Assembly: GCF_000497205.1 (NCBI RefSeq)
Contig: NZ_AYJW01000039.1
Span: 1 to 37,413 of the forward strand
DNA from: Saccharopolyspora rectivirgula DSM 43747
Lineage (GTDB): Bacteria > Actinomycetota > Actinomycetes > Mycobacteriales > Pseudonocardiaceae
Reading direction: 5' to 3'
DNA: 37,413 nucleotides
Made by a program: the position numbers and the translations under genes. The notes under the pieces are model-generated. The model was not told the DNA's origin. It did no database searches and saw only the letters and a list, made by a program, of their open reading frames with translations. Positions 26,271-35,021 of this stretch are shown here, piece after piece; positions within the stretch are counted from its first letter, which is position 1; the number at the start of each line of letters is the position of its first letter.

Positions 26271-28294
26271 TGACAGTTTTCCGTCTAGCCGCAACAGAGT
26301 TACGCAGGCTCACCGCGGGAAAGCTCCCCAAACTGGCCATGGTGGCGATCACCATCATCCCGCTGCTGTACGGAGCCCTGTACCTGTACGCCAACTGGGA
26401 TCCCTACAACCGCCTGCAGTCGGTTCCCGCGGCCGTCGCCATCGAGGACACCGGCACCACCCGCTCCGACGGGAGCCACTTCAACGCCGGTGACGAGGTC
26501 TACCAGAAGCTGCTGGACTCGGACAGCTTCGAGTGGCACCGCACCAGCGCCAAGAACGCCGCCCACGGCGTCTCCACCGGCCGCTACACCTTCGCCCTGG
26601 TGATCCCGAAGGACTTCTCCGCCGCGCTGCAGTCCTCAGGGGAGCTGAAACCGCAACAGGCGAAGCTGAAGCTGATCACCAACGACGCCAACAACGCGCT
26701 GGTCGGCACCTTCGCCGACCAAGTGGCCGCCGAGGTGCGCAGGGGCATCGCCGAGAGCACCGGGACCGAAGCTGCCGAACAGTTCCTCCTCGGCTTCAGC
26801 ACCGTGCACGACAAGACCATGGAGGCCGTCAACGGGGCGAACCAGTTGGCCGACGGCGCCGGCCAGGTGCACGACGGCGCGGGCCAACTGCAGCAGGGCA
26901 CCAACCAGCTCAGCGCCGGCGCCAACGAACTGCTGAACGGCCACTACGAACTGGCCGACGGGGCCGACCGCCTGGCCGGCGGAACCAGCCAGCTCAACGA
27001 CGGGCTCCAACAACTCCAGCAGTCCACCGCAGCCCTCCCCGAGCAGACGGCGCAGCTGGCCGACGGGGCCGAGCAAGTGGCCGCCGGCAACGAGCTGCTC
27101 GCCGAGAAGCTCGGCGTGGTGGCCGACCGGTCGCAGCAGATCATCGACCACCTCGACGAGACCAAGGCGCAGATGGCGCAGTCGCTGCGGGAACTCGGCG
27201 TGGACGAGGCCACCATCCAGCGCCTCATGGACAATTTGGACAAACTGAACTCCCCGGCCAACAACATCAACGACCAGGTGCAGACCCAGATCGGCCAGAT
27301 CCGCACCCTCGCCGAGGGGTCCCGCATGGTGGCCGACGGCAGCCGCAAGCTCGCCGACGCCACCCCCGCCCTGACCGACGGCATCAACCGGCTCGCCGAC
27401 GGAGCCGCCGAGGTCGACGACGGAGCTCACGACCTGGCCGCCGGCGAACAGCAGGCGCTGGCCGGCACCCAGCAGCTCGTGTCCGGCATCGGCGAACTGG
27501 CCAACGGCACCGACCAGCTCACCGACGGCACCAGCCAGCTGGCCGACGGCTCCCGAACCCTGGCCACGGAACTGGGCAAAGGCGTCGACGAGATCCCCAA
27601 CCCGGACGAGAAGACCCGCAAGGAGACCGCGGAGACCATCGGCGACCCCGTTGTCGTGGACAACGACGCCCAGGTCAAAGCAGCCACCTACGGGGCCGGT
27701 CTCGCCCCGTTCTTCATGGGCCTGGCCCTGTGGATCGGCGGGTTCGTGCTCTTCCTGCTGATGCGCCCGCTGTCGCCGCGCGCCCTGGCCACGGGCACGG
27801 CGCCGTGGAAGGTGGCGATAGGAGGATGGCTGCCGGCGGCCGCGATCGGCCTGCTCCAGGCGAACCTGCTGTACTTCGTGGTGGTCTTCGGCATCGGGAT
27901 CCAGCCCGCCCACTTCGGGTGGTCCCTGGGCTTCTTGGTCCTCACCTCGTTCGCCTTCACCGCCATCGTCCACGGGCTCAACGCCGCCTTCGGGCCGAAG
28001 GGCAAGTTCATCGCCCTGCTGATCCTGGTGCTCCAGCTGGTCACAGCAGGCGGCACCTTCCCGTGGCAGACCCTGCCCGAACCGCTGCACCCGCTGCACA
28101 AGGTGCTGCCGCTGAGCTACGTGGTGGACGGGTTGCGGCACCTGCTCTACGGCGGGCCAGGCATCGAGACCGCGCTCACCTCGGCGGGAGTGCTGCTCAG
28201 CTACCTGGTCGCCGGCCTGCTGCTGAGCTCAATCGCCGCGTGGCGCCAGCAGGTCTGGAGCCCGAGCAAGCTCAAGCCCGAGCTGTCGCTGTAG
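26270..28294 (+). CDS. YhgE/Pip domain membrane protein
   Basis: A 674-residue YhgE/Pip protein. It has one N-terminal membrane helix (about residues 20-42), a large extracytoplasmic domain, and about five to six membrane helices from residue 470 on, in an ABC-2-permease-like arrangement. The extracytoplasmic region from about 190 to 440 consists of repeats of the type LADGAxQLxxGxxxLxxG, predicted to form a long helical coil; this is the hallmark of phage-infection proteins and of EsaA-like type VII secretion components. It starts inside the stop of the ABC-like gene. It contains a TTA codon at 26300. Function in actinobacteria is not established. Confidence 0.92.
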   Translation: MTVFRLAATELRRLTAGKLPKLAMVAITIIPLLYGALYLYANWDPYNRLQSVPAAVAIEDTGTTRSDGSHFNAGDEVYQKLLDSDSFEWHRTSAKNAAHGVSTGRYTFALVIPKDFSAALQSSGELKPQQAKLKLITNDANNALVGTFADQVAAEVRRGIAESTGTEAAEQFLLGFSTVHDKTMEAVNGANQLADGAGQVHDGAGQLQQGTNQLSAGANELLNGHYELADGADRLAGGTSQLNDGLQQLQQSTAALPEQTAQLADGAEQVAAGNELLAEKLGVVADRSQQIIDHLDETKAQMAQSLRELGVDEATIQRLMDNLDKLNSPANNINDQVQTQIGQIRTLAEGSRMVADGSRKLADATPALTDGINRLADGAAEVDDGAHDLAAGEQQALAGTQQLVSGIGELANGTDQLTDGTSQLADGSRTLATELGKGVDEIPNPDEKTRKETAETIGDPVVVDNDAQVKAATYGAGLAPFFMGLALWIGGFVLFLLMRPLSPRALATGTAPWKVAIGGWLPAAAIGLLQANLLYFVVVFGIGIQPAHFGWSLGFLVLTSFAFTAIVHGLNAAFGPKGKFIALLILVLQLVTAGGTFPWQTLPEPLHPLHKVLPLSYVVDGLRHLLYGGPGIETALTSAGVLLSYLVAGLLLSSIAAWRQQVWSPSKLKPELSL

Positions 28295-28304
28295 ACCGGT
28301 GACG

Positions 28305-28342
28305 ACGAGGAACCCCGCGCCCTGGGGCGCGGGGTTCCTCGT
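28305..28342. terminator. Bidirectional terminator between YhgE gene and VOC gene
   Basis: A perfect 17-bp stem (28305-28321 with 28326-28342) around a 4-base loop, in the 54-base gap between convergent genes. Confidence 0.88.
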
Positions 28343-28348
28343 TCCGCA

Positions 28349-28768
28349 TCACTTCCCTGCTCCGCCTTCCTCTGCAGCAGCCTCGTCGTCGTAGCGGGCG
28401 ATCTCCAGCAGATTGCCGTCCGGGTCCCGTAAGTACAGCGATGTGATCGGGCCGACCGAACCGGTGCGGCTGACCGGCCCCTCCTCGATCCGCACCTCGT
28501 TGGCCCGCAGATGCTCCTGCACCTCGCTGAGCGGCTGTCTGGTGATGAAGCACAAGTTCGCCGAGCCCGGCACCGGATGCGTTGCGGTTGGTTGCACCAA
28601 TTCACTGGCCCCATGCAGTTTGATGGTCTGGTTCCCGAAACGCACCGCGCGCCGTCCTTCCGGCAGTTCCACCGGCGTCATGCCCAGGATCTGCTCGTAG
28701 AACTCCACTGCCCGATCGACATCGGTGACGGTGAGAACCAAGTGGTCCACTTGCTCGAGGCTGATCAT
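28349..28768 (-). CDS. VOC family (glyoxalase/dioxygenase superfamily) protein
   Basis: A 139-residue single-chain vicinal-oxygen-chelate protein. It begins with HLVLTVTDVDRAVEFYEQIL, including H9 as a likely metal ligand, and ends with SLYLRDPDGNLLEIARY, whose glutamate is the usual last ligand. The middle carries a HGASEL block. AAGGAGGAGC precedes the ATG. VOC proteins of this group include lactoylglutathione lyase-like and fosfomycin-resistance-like enzymes; the actual reaction cannot be read from sequence. The tail (EAAAEEGGAGK) is low complexity. Confidence 0.88.
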   Translation of the reverse strand: MISLEQVDHLVLTVTDVDRAVEFYEQILGMTPVELPEGRRAVRFGNQTIKLHGASELVQPTATHPVPGSANLCFITRQPLSEVQEHLRANEVRIEEGPVSRTGSVGPITSLYLRDPDGNLLEIARYDDEAAAEEGGAGK

Positions 28769-29175
28769 GCTCCTCCTTGGTGGTCCGGGGCATCTGCACG
28801 GAAGGCCGCAGCCAGCCAGCTGCTCGCCGCAACCAGGGAAGGCTATCTTCAGCTCCTGCCAGCACGAAGCACCGGTCGTCGCTGTGGGATTCCACTCATC
28901 TAACGACTCCGGGCACGCAGCGCAAGCGGTGAACCACCACTTCGTAACCGGTCCGAGACAGCTGTGTCATGCTGTACCGAACCTCACTGAATTCCCGGAG
29001 TTCCACTCGGACCAAACGCATGAGTCGACACGAGCGGGTTGCCGTGGGTAGTGTCGGCGTCACAACAAGTCGTCAAGCGGTTCGCTCCAACTGCTGATCA
29101 ATAGCCCAGGGGCGCGATTGCACCGCTTTCACGATCATCTTCCGTCTACACGGGATACCGACGAGAGGAGGACCC
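28769..29175. other. Intergenic region between VOC and STAS genes
   Basis: 407 bases without a convincing gene; short open frames here have no RBS or family features. The segment 28925-29060 has slightly lower GC. GAGAGGAGGA at 29162-29171 is the RBS of the STAS gene. No clear promoter could be picked out by eye. Confidence 0.4.
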
Positions 29176-29628
29176 GTGCCAACAACACGCACCCGCGTCA
29201 TGGACCAGTCCACCGACAGGTCCACCATGAACAGCACGGCTTCCCAGCTGGCGTTGAAAATGGATTTCACCAATCCGGGACTGGCCGTGCTGCACGTCTC
29301 GGGCGCGCTGGACACGGCCACCGCCCCCCGCCTGGCCCACGTGCTGTGGCCGCGCCTGGCCAGCACCTTATCCGTGCTGACCATCGACCTGCGGCAAGTC
29401 ACCTTCCTCGGCGCAGCCGGACTCGAAGTGCTGGCCTCCGCCCACAACTGGGCAACCCACCACGACAAGTTCCTCAGCATCGTCGCCGAGCCGAACCCCA
29501 CGATCGACCGGGCGCTCTGGGCAGGCGGACTGACCGACATCCCGCGCTACCAGAGCATCGAAGCCGCCGAGGCGGCCTCCGCCCGGCAAATGCCGGCCGT
29601 GCCGACCCGACGGCTTCCAGCTGACTAG
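29176..29628 (+). CDS. STAS domain protein (anti-sigma factor antagonist-like)
   Basis: A 150-residue STAS protein of the SpoIIAA/RsbV type: LAVLHVSGALDTATAPRL and LTIDLRQVTFLGAAGLEVL are the core strands and switch helix. In canonical antagonists the latter reads FLDSSGL, with a serine phosphorylated by an anti-sigma kinase. Here it is FLGAAGL, so the phosphoacceptor position is alanine. The protein would then be permanently in the non-phosphorylated form. Start GTG at 29176 after GAGAGGAGG; in-frame ATG codons at 29200 and 29227 are alternatives. A TTA codon is at 29368. No partner kinase or sigma factor is present nearby. Confidence 0.85.
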   Translation: MPTTRTRVMDQSTDRSTMNSTASQLALKMDFTNPGLAVLHVSGALDTATAPRLAHVLWPRLASTLSVLTIDLRQVTFLGAAGLEVLASAHNWATHHDKFLSIVAEPNPTIDRALWAGGLTDIPRYQSIEAAEAASARQMPAVPTRRLPAD

Positions 29629-29637
29629 GAACAGCGC

Positions 29638-32328
29638 TCAGTGCGCCGCCGCGTCCCAGGAGCGGCCGTAGCCGACTGAAACATCGAGCGGAACATCGAG
29701 TTCGTAGGCCGACCCCATCTGTTCCCTGATCAGCTGCTCGACAGCAGCCCGCTCTCCGTCGGCCACCTCGACGATCAGTTCGTCGTGCACCTGCAAGAGC
29801 ATCCGGGAGCGCAACCCGTTCTCCCGCAGCGCCTTGCGCACCCCGAGCATCGCCACCTTGATGATGTCCGCGGCACTGCCCTGGATCGGTGCGTTCAACG
29901 CCATCCGCTCCGCCATTTCCCGGCGCTGGCGGCTGTCGCTGAGCAGATCCGGAAGATAGCGGCGCCGCCCCAGGATGGTCGAGGTGTAACCGTCCTTGCG
30001 GGCGCGCTCCACCACCTCGTGCAAGTAGTCGCGAACTCGACCGAACCGCGCGAAGTAGGCGTCCATCTGCTCCCGCGCCTCCTCGGTCGAGATCCGCAAC
30101 TGCTGCGCGAGACCGTACGCGGAAAGCCCGTAGGCCAGCCCGTAGGACATCGCCTTGACCCGGCGCCGCAACTGCGGGCTCACTTCGTCGATCGGAACCC
30201 CGAACGCCTTGGAGGCGACGTAGTTGTGCAGGTCCTCGCCCGACCGGAAGGCCTCGATCAGCCCCTCGTCCCCGGACAGGTGGGCCATGAGGCGCATCTC
30301 GATCTGGCTGTAGTCGGCGGTCATCAGCTCCGCGTAGCCTTCGCCGACCACGAACACCTCCCGGATCCGCCGCCCCTCTTCGGTGCGGATCGGGATGTTC
30401 TGCAGGTTCGGGTCGGTGGAGGAAAGCCGCCCGGTGGCCGTGATCGTCTGGTTGAGCGTGGTGTGGATCCGGCCGTCCGGTGAAATGGACTTGACCAGCC
30501 CATCCACTGTGGTCTTCAACCGGGCCGCGTCGCGGTGCTCCAGCAGGTGCTGCAGGAACGGGTGTTCGGTCTTCTCGTACAGCGTCTGCAGCGCCTCGGC
30601 GTCCGTGGTGTAGCCGGTCTTGGTGCGCTTGGTCTTCGGCATGCCCAGCTCGTCGAACAGCACCACCTGCAGCTGCTTCGGCGAGCCCAGGTTGATCTCC
30701 TTGCCGATCACGGCGAAGGCGTCCTGCTCGGCCTGCTTCACCCGCGCGGCGAACCGGGCCCCCAGCTCGTCCAGCCGCTCGGCGTCCACCGCGATCCCGG
30801 CGGCCTCCATCTCGCTGAGCACGAACAGCAGGGGCAGCTCCAGGTCGGTCAACAGCTGCCGGCTGTCGATGCGCTCCAGTTCCGCGTCGAGGGCGTCGGC
30901 CAATTCGGCCACCGCCCGCGCCTTCACCAGCTCGGCTTCGGCTGCTTTCCGGCTGGCCTCGGCCTCGTCCTCCAGCAGGGAGAGCTGACCGTCCTGGGAA
31001 TCGGAATCCAGGCGCAGCTCCCGCTGCAGGTACCGCACCACCAGGTCCGGCAGGTTGAAGGTGCGCTGCCCCGGGCGGACCAGGTAGGCCGCCAGCGCGG
31101 TGTCGCTGGTCAGACCGGCCAGGCTCCAGCCCCGGTCCCGGACCGCGTGCAGCGGCCCCTTGACGTCGTGCGCCGCCTTGGGCGCGTTCGGGTCGGCCAA
31201 CCACTCGGCCAGCACCTGCTCGTCCTCTTGGGTGAGCTCGGTGACGTCGACGAACGCAGCCGCCCCGTCCGCGGTGGCCAGGGCGATGCCGGACAGGTCG
31301 CCGCGCCCGCGCGCCCACTGCCCGGTGAAGGCGAGCCCCACCCGGTTCCCGTTGCGGGCGTGCTCGTCCAACCAGGAAGCCAGCTCGCCGGGCTGCACGA
31401 CACCACCGGAGACCTCGAACCCGGCGTCCGCCTCCGGCTCGGCGCTGGAGAGGGTGGAGAACAACCGGTCCCGCAGCACCCGGAACTCCAGACCGTCGAA
31501 GATCCGGTGCACCTCGTCCCGGTTCCACGGCTGCACCTCGAGGTCGTCGGGGCCGAGGTCCAGCGGAACGTCCTTGACCAGCTCCGTCAACTGCCGGTTG
31601 AGCAGCACGCTGGACAGGTGCTCCCGCAGCGCGGCACCGGCCTTGCCCTTGACCTCGTCCACCCGGTCGACCAGCTCGGCCAGGGAACCGAACTGCTGCA
31701 TCCACTTGGTGACCGTCTTCTCCCCCACCCCCGGGATCTTGGGCAGGTTGTCGGACGGGTCGCCGCGCAGCGCCGCGAAGTCCGGGTACTGCTCCGGGGT
31801 GACCCCGTACTTCTCCTTCACCGCCTCCGGGGTGAAGCGGGTGAGCTCGGAAACACCCCGCGTGGGGTAGAGCACGGTCACCGAATCGGTCACCAGCTGC
31901 AGCGCGTCCCGGTCACCGGTGCAGATGGACACCCGGTAACCGGCCGCGGTGGCCTGCGTGGTCAACGTGGCGATGACGTCGTCCGCCTCGTAGCTCTCCT
32001 TGCTCAACACCGGGATGTTGAGCGCCCCCAGCACGTCTTGGATCAGGCTGACCTGCCCGCGGAATTCGTCCGGAGTGGCGCTCCGGTTCGCCTTGTACTC
32101 GGCGTAGGTTTCGCTGCGGAAGGTCTGGCGGGAGACGTCGAACGCGACCGCGAGGTGCGTCGGCTGCTCATCTCTGAGCAGGTTGATCAGCATGGAGGTG
32201 AAGCCGTAGACCGCGTTGGTGTGCTGCCCTGTCGCGGTCTGGAAGTTCTCCTTCGGCAGGGCGTAGAACGCGCGGTAGGCCATCGAGTGGCCGTCGATGA
32301 GCAGCAGACGTCGGTCCTCGGTATCCAT
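29638..32328 (-). CDS. polA: DNA polymerase I
   Basis: An 896-residue Pol I. The N-terminal 5' nuclease (residues 1-300) has LLIDGHSMAYRAFYA, ESYEADDVIATL and GDRDALQLV. The middle (about 310-490) has the exonuclease fold but lacks the DxE metal motif (VGLAFTGQWARGRGD), so no proofreading is expected, as in other actinobacterial Pol I. The polymerase has motif A ADYSQIEMR, motif B KAMSYGLAYG and motif C QVHDELIVE. The O-helix residue equivalent to E. coli F762 is tyrosine. ATG at 32328 is preceded directly by an in-frame GTG; neither has a clear RBS. Convergent with the STAS gene, 9 bases away. Confidence 0.97.
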   Translation of the reverse strand: MDTEDRRLLLIDGHSMAYRAFYALPKENFQTATGQHTNAVYGFTSMLINLLRDEQPTHLAVAFDVSRQTFRSETYAEYKANRSATPDEFRGQVSLIQDVLGALNIPVLSKESYEADDVIATLTTQATAAGYRVSICTGDRDALQLVTDSVTVLYPTRGVSELTRFTPEAVKEKYGVTPEQYPDFAALRGDPSDNLPKIPGVGEKTVTKWMQQFGSLAELVDRVDEVKGKAGAALREHLSSVLLNRQLTELVKDVPLDLGPDDLEVQPWNRDEVHRIFDGLEFRVLRDRLFSTLSSAEPEADAGFEVSGGVVQPGELASWLDEHARNGNRVGLAFTGQWARGRGDLSGIALATADGAAAFVDVTELTQEDEQVLAEWLADPNAPKAAHDVKGPLHAVRDRGWSLAGLTSDTALAAYLVRPGQRTFNLPDLVVRYLQRELRLDSDSQDGQLSLLEDEAEASRKAAEAELVKARAVAELADALDAELERIDSRQLLTDLELPLLFVLSEMEAAGIAVDAERLDELGARFAARVKQAEQDAFAVIGKEINLGSPKQLQVVLFDELGMPKTKRTKTGYTTDAEALQTLYEKTEHPFLQHLLEHRDAARLKTTVDGLVKSISPDGRIHTTLNQTITATGRLSSTDPNLQNIPIRTEEGRRIREVFVVGEGYAELMTADYSQIEMRLMAHLSGDEGLIEAFRSGEDLHNYVASKAFGVPIDEVSPQLRRRVKAMSYGLAYGLSAYGLAQQLRISTEEAREQMDAYFARFGRVRDYLHEVVERARKDGYTSTILGRRRYLPDLLSDSRQRREMAERMALNAPIQGSAADIIKVAMLGVRKALRENGLRSRMLLQVHDELIVEVADGERAAVEQLIREQMGSAYELDVPLDVSVGYGRSWDAAAH

Positions 32329-32390
32329 CACGGCGGCGAGTTTAGGCTGAACGCCTGACGGCGTGTGCGCGAGGCAGAGGAGGCGCCCGG

Positions 32391-32840
32391 TTGCCCGCAG
32401 TGAACAGCAACAACACGGCCACCAGCGAGGACGGCGAGCTGAACGCGGTCCTGCAGGCCGCGGACGAGCAGCTCACCGACCGGATGGGCATAGAGCTCAC
32501 CGAATGGTCACCTGAACGAGTGGTGGCAACGATGCCGGTGGCCGGGAACCGCCAGCCCTACGGGCTGCTGCATGGGGGCGCGAACGCGGTGCTGGCCGAA
32601 ACCGTGGGCTCGGTGGCGGCGGCCCTCTACGCCGGGTCCGACCGCGTCGCCGTCGGCCTGGAGTTGTCCTGCACCCACCACCGCGCTGTGACCGAAGGTG
32701 TCGTGACCGGGGTGGCCACCCCCCAGCACCTCGGCCGGAGGACCGCCACCTACGAGATCACGATCACCGACGAACAGGGCAACCGGACCTGCTCAGCACG
32801 CCTGACCTGCGTGCTGCGCAAGCGGCCGCCGCAGCGGTAG
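32391..32840 (+). CDS. Hotdog-fold thioesterase (PaaI/MenI-like)
   Basis: A 149-residue single-hotdog thioesterase of the PaaI/MenI group. The active-site block is GLLHGGANAVLAETVGS, with HGG and the glutamate used by this family, followed by GLELSCTHHRAVTEG. It would hydrolyse an acyl- or aryl-CoA. TTG at 32391 has AGGAGG seven bases upstream and is preferred; GTG at 32400 is the alternative but lies 16 bases from the RBS. It is divergent from polA with about 60 bases between them, and ends 6 bases from the convergent pdtaR gene. This thioesterase between polA and pdtaR is a usual neighbour in actinobacteria. Confidence 0.9.
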   Translation: MPAVNSNNTATSEDGELNAVLQAADEQLTDRMGIELTEWSPERVVATMPVAGNRQPYGLLHGGANAVLAETVGSVAAALYAGSDRVAVGLELSCTHHRAVTEGVVTGVATPQHLGRRTATYEITITDEQGNRTCSARLTCVLRKRPPQR

Positions 32841-32846
32841 CGGCCG

Positions 32847-33458
32847 TCAGGCCAGGGTGTCCAGCACCGCTTGGGCCACCGCCTTCATCGTGGTCCGGCG
32901 GTCCATGGCGGTGCGCTGCAGCCAGCGGAAGGCGTCCGGCTCGCTGAGACCGCGCTTGGTCATCAACAGCCCCTTGGCCCGCTCGATGACCTTGCGGGCT
33001 TCCAACCGCTCCGACAGCTCGGTGACCTCGGCTTCCAGGGCCTGCAGCTCGGTGAACCGGGACACGGCGAGCTCGATGGCCGGCACGAGATCGCGCTTGG
33101 CGAACGGCTTGACCAGGTACGCCATCGCCCCGGCGTCCCGGGCCCGCTCGACGAGGTCGCGCTGGCTGAAGGCGGTCAGGATGACCACGGGAGCGATCCG
33201 CTGGCTGGCGATGTTGGACGCGGCCTCGATGCCGTCCATCTTCGGCATCTTGATGTCCAGGATGACGAGATCCGGACGGAGTTCCTCGGCGAGCCGCACG
33301 GCCTCCTGGCCGTCCGCGGCCTCACCAACGACCTCGTAGCCCTCTTCGCGGAGCATTTCCACGAGGTCGAGCCTGATCAATGCCTCGTCCTCGGCGACAA
33401 GTACCCGACGTTCGACGGGCTTTGCCTCACGAGCGTCTTCGGCAGCCGACGTCGTCAC
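32847..33458 (-). CDS. pdtaR: ANTAR-type response regulator
   Basis: A 203-residue regulator with a receiver domain and a C-terminal ANTAR domain, like mycobacterial PdtaR (Rv1626). Receiver residues are the acidic pair in VAEDEA (23-25), phosphoacceptor D68 in VILDIKMPKMDG, T119 region (ILTAFS) and lysine in VKPFAKRD. The ANTAR part (about 140-203) includes RKVIERAKGLLMTKRGLSE and AFRWLQRTAMDRR. ANTAR proteins bind tandem hairpins in nascent RNA and act by antitermination. GTG at 33458 has AGGAGG directly upstream; the longer frame is the upstream region. The partner kinase (PdtaS) is not in the window. Confidence 0.95.
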   Translation of the reverse strand: MTTSAAEDAREAKPVERRVLVAEDEALIRLDLVEMLREEGYEVVGEAADGQEAVRLAEELRPDLVILDIKMPKMDGIEAASNIASQRIAPVVILTAFSQRDLVERARDAGAMAYLVKPFAKRDLVPAIELAVSRFTELQALEAEVTELSERLEARKVIERAKGLLMTKRGLSEPDAFRWLQRTAMDRRTTMKAVAQAVLDTLA

Positions 33459-33698
33459 CAATCCTCCTGGTCGCTCTTCGGGTGCGCCGATGCGATTTGC
33501 ACCGGGAAACCGCAGCTTACCGGTCGTGATACCCCCTGCGTGGACGCGCAAGCGTGACCATGACGACACCAACGGCGCACAACCTCGTGCGCAGGGAAAC
33601 ACCGGTGCGGATACCTGCAGGACCACGCCAGGACCAAATGTAATGCGACCCCCGCCCAACCGTGTTGATCACCTCTGGCGTACCATGTTCAGCACAAC

Positions 33699-33775
33699 GC
33701 CCCCGTAGCCCAATCGGCAGAGGCAGCGGACTCAAAATCCGTCCAGTGTGCGTTCGAGTCGCACCGGGGGCACCA
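33699..33775 (+). tRNA. tRNA-Leu, anticodon CAA (short variable loop)
   Basis: A complete 77-base cloverleaf including encoded CCA. Acceptor GCCCCCG pairs with CGGGGGC; discriminator A. The D stem is GCC/GGC. The anticodon stem GCGGA/TCCGT (one G-T pair) encloses CTCAAAA, giving anticodon CAA for the leucine codon TTG. The T arm is GTGCG-TTCGAGT-CGCAC. The variable region is only CCAGT (5 bases), whereas leucine tRNAs normally have a long variable arm. A -10-like TACCAT lies at 33681-33686. Identity as leucine rests on the anticodon and discriminator. Confidence 0.88.
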
Positions 33776-33782
33776 GCAGCAA

Positions 33783-34298
33783 TCACACCACTCCCCGGGT
33801 CAGGTGACCTGCAGATCCGGGTTGAGGTATCCCTGGCCATGGAACGCCGGGCAAAGCGGGGTGCGACCCGATGAGCGCCGTCGACCGCGGAACAGTCACG
33901 TTCGATGCGGTGTCCACCGCACCACGCACGACTCCCATCACCAGACCGCACGCGAACGCGGCCCCGAAGCCGGGCACGAACGCGAGCGGGATCAGGCTGA
34001 GCGGGAATAGCACGAGGCAAAACGAGAGCACCCGACGGGCCCCCAGACGATCCATGATCGGCCCACCGCTGAAACAGCCAATGGCACACCCAATTCCGAT
34101 GGACAGAGCGTCCATACCGTATGCGGAGTCGCCGTCGACTCCATCGATTCCTAGCTGTGCGCGAAACGACGACGTTCCGGTGGACCAGGCGAACACCATC
34201 ACGCCGAGCTGGAAGAAGCTGACGAAGGTCGCCAGCCGAGCCTTTCTCAATCTGCGCGGGTGGAGCTCCACCCCTGGTTGGTCGGCTTTGTTGACCAC
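33783..34298 (-). pseudogene. Truncated MFS transporter (N-terminal remnant)
   Basis: A 171-codon frame whose first 135 codons or so are the N-terminus of a major facilitator: a first membrane helix (ATFVSFFQLGVMVFAWS), the loop motif GGPIMDRLGARRVLSF between helices 2 and 3, and helices 3-4 up to MGVVRGAVDTASNV. After that the sequence is unrelated (Pro/Gly-rich) and stops, while real MFS proteins run to about 400 residues. The break is near 33890, roughly 115 bases from the tRNA 3' end. GTG at 34298 keeps a good RBS (GGGAGG), so the loss looks fairly recent or the short product is still made. Confidence 0.7.
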
Positions 34299-35021
34299 GA
34301 TGTGCCTCCCTCATCGACGGACGCGCGGCCACTGCCGTTCAGGGCCGCGGCTTGTCGCTTCCGGGAATGTACGAATCGCGTTGGTTGCGACGGCAGACTC
34401 AACGTGAGCAGCGCCCCGCCCGCTAGGTTCACCCTCTGTGCATGCACCGAAGCCGGCCGATCCCACGGCGAGATCAGTGCACGTTGCACACTCCGTGCAA
34501 TAGGGGCCCTTGCCCTTGCACTCATTAGACCTGCAACCCCGCGCAGATCCGCTCAGTTGCCAGCCCCCTCGACGGCGAAAGCCTCGATAAGGCGAAACGT
34601 TGACTCAGGGGTGGATATCTCCCTGCAACCGAGCGAGTTCGGGCATGCCACGTCAATCGAGACCTACGGTCCGCGCTCGACAACCACCTGGCGTGTGTGG
34701 AAAGCGTCTCGAAGCACCGGCCAACTCCGCGAACTGCGAGGACCTTCCGTCCGGAGCGACCGGTGAGCACGGGATGGGGACCTGCGGCGACGGCCACGGC
34801 AACATGACTGATCAGCAGCAAGCCGGCCTCACCGCTGCCGTCACCAGGATCGACCGACCAGGATCGCCTCCCCACGTCAGGCAGCGCCCGTCTGCAGTCG
34901 TGGCCGCAGTCATCACAACCCTGACGCGCGAACCGAAAGGCCCAGCTGCCGGTTGCGTCTAGCTCCCTCCGGCATGCCGAGCCGGGTCGACTCGGAAACA
35001 TTCATCATGGTGATCGAGGCC

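Noticed and set aside
26636-28141. A 501-codon frame opposite the YhgE gene
   Set aside because: Its apparent V/G/L repeats are the mirror of the YhgE coil repeats on the coding strand.
29474-31705. A 743-codon open frame in another frame of polA, and a 607-codon one on the opposite strand (30535-32358)
   Set aside because: polA has all its motifs in the chosen frame; these are Arg/Gly/Ala-rich shadows caused by codon bias.
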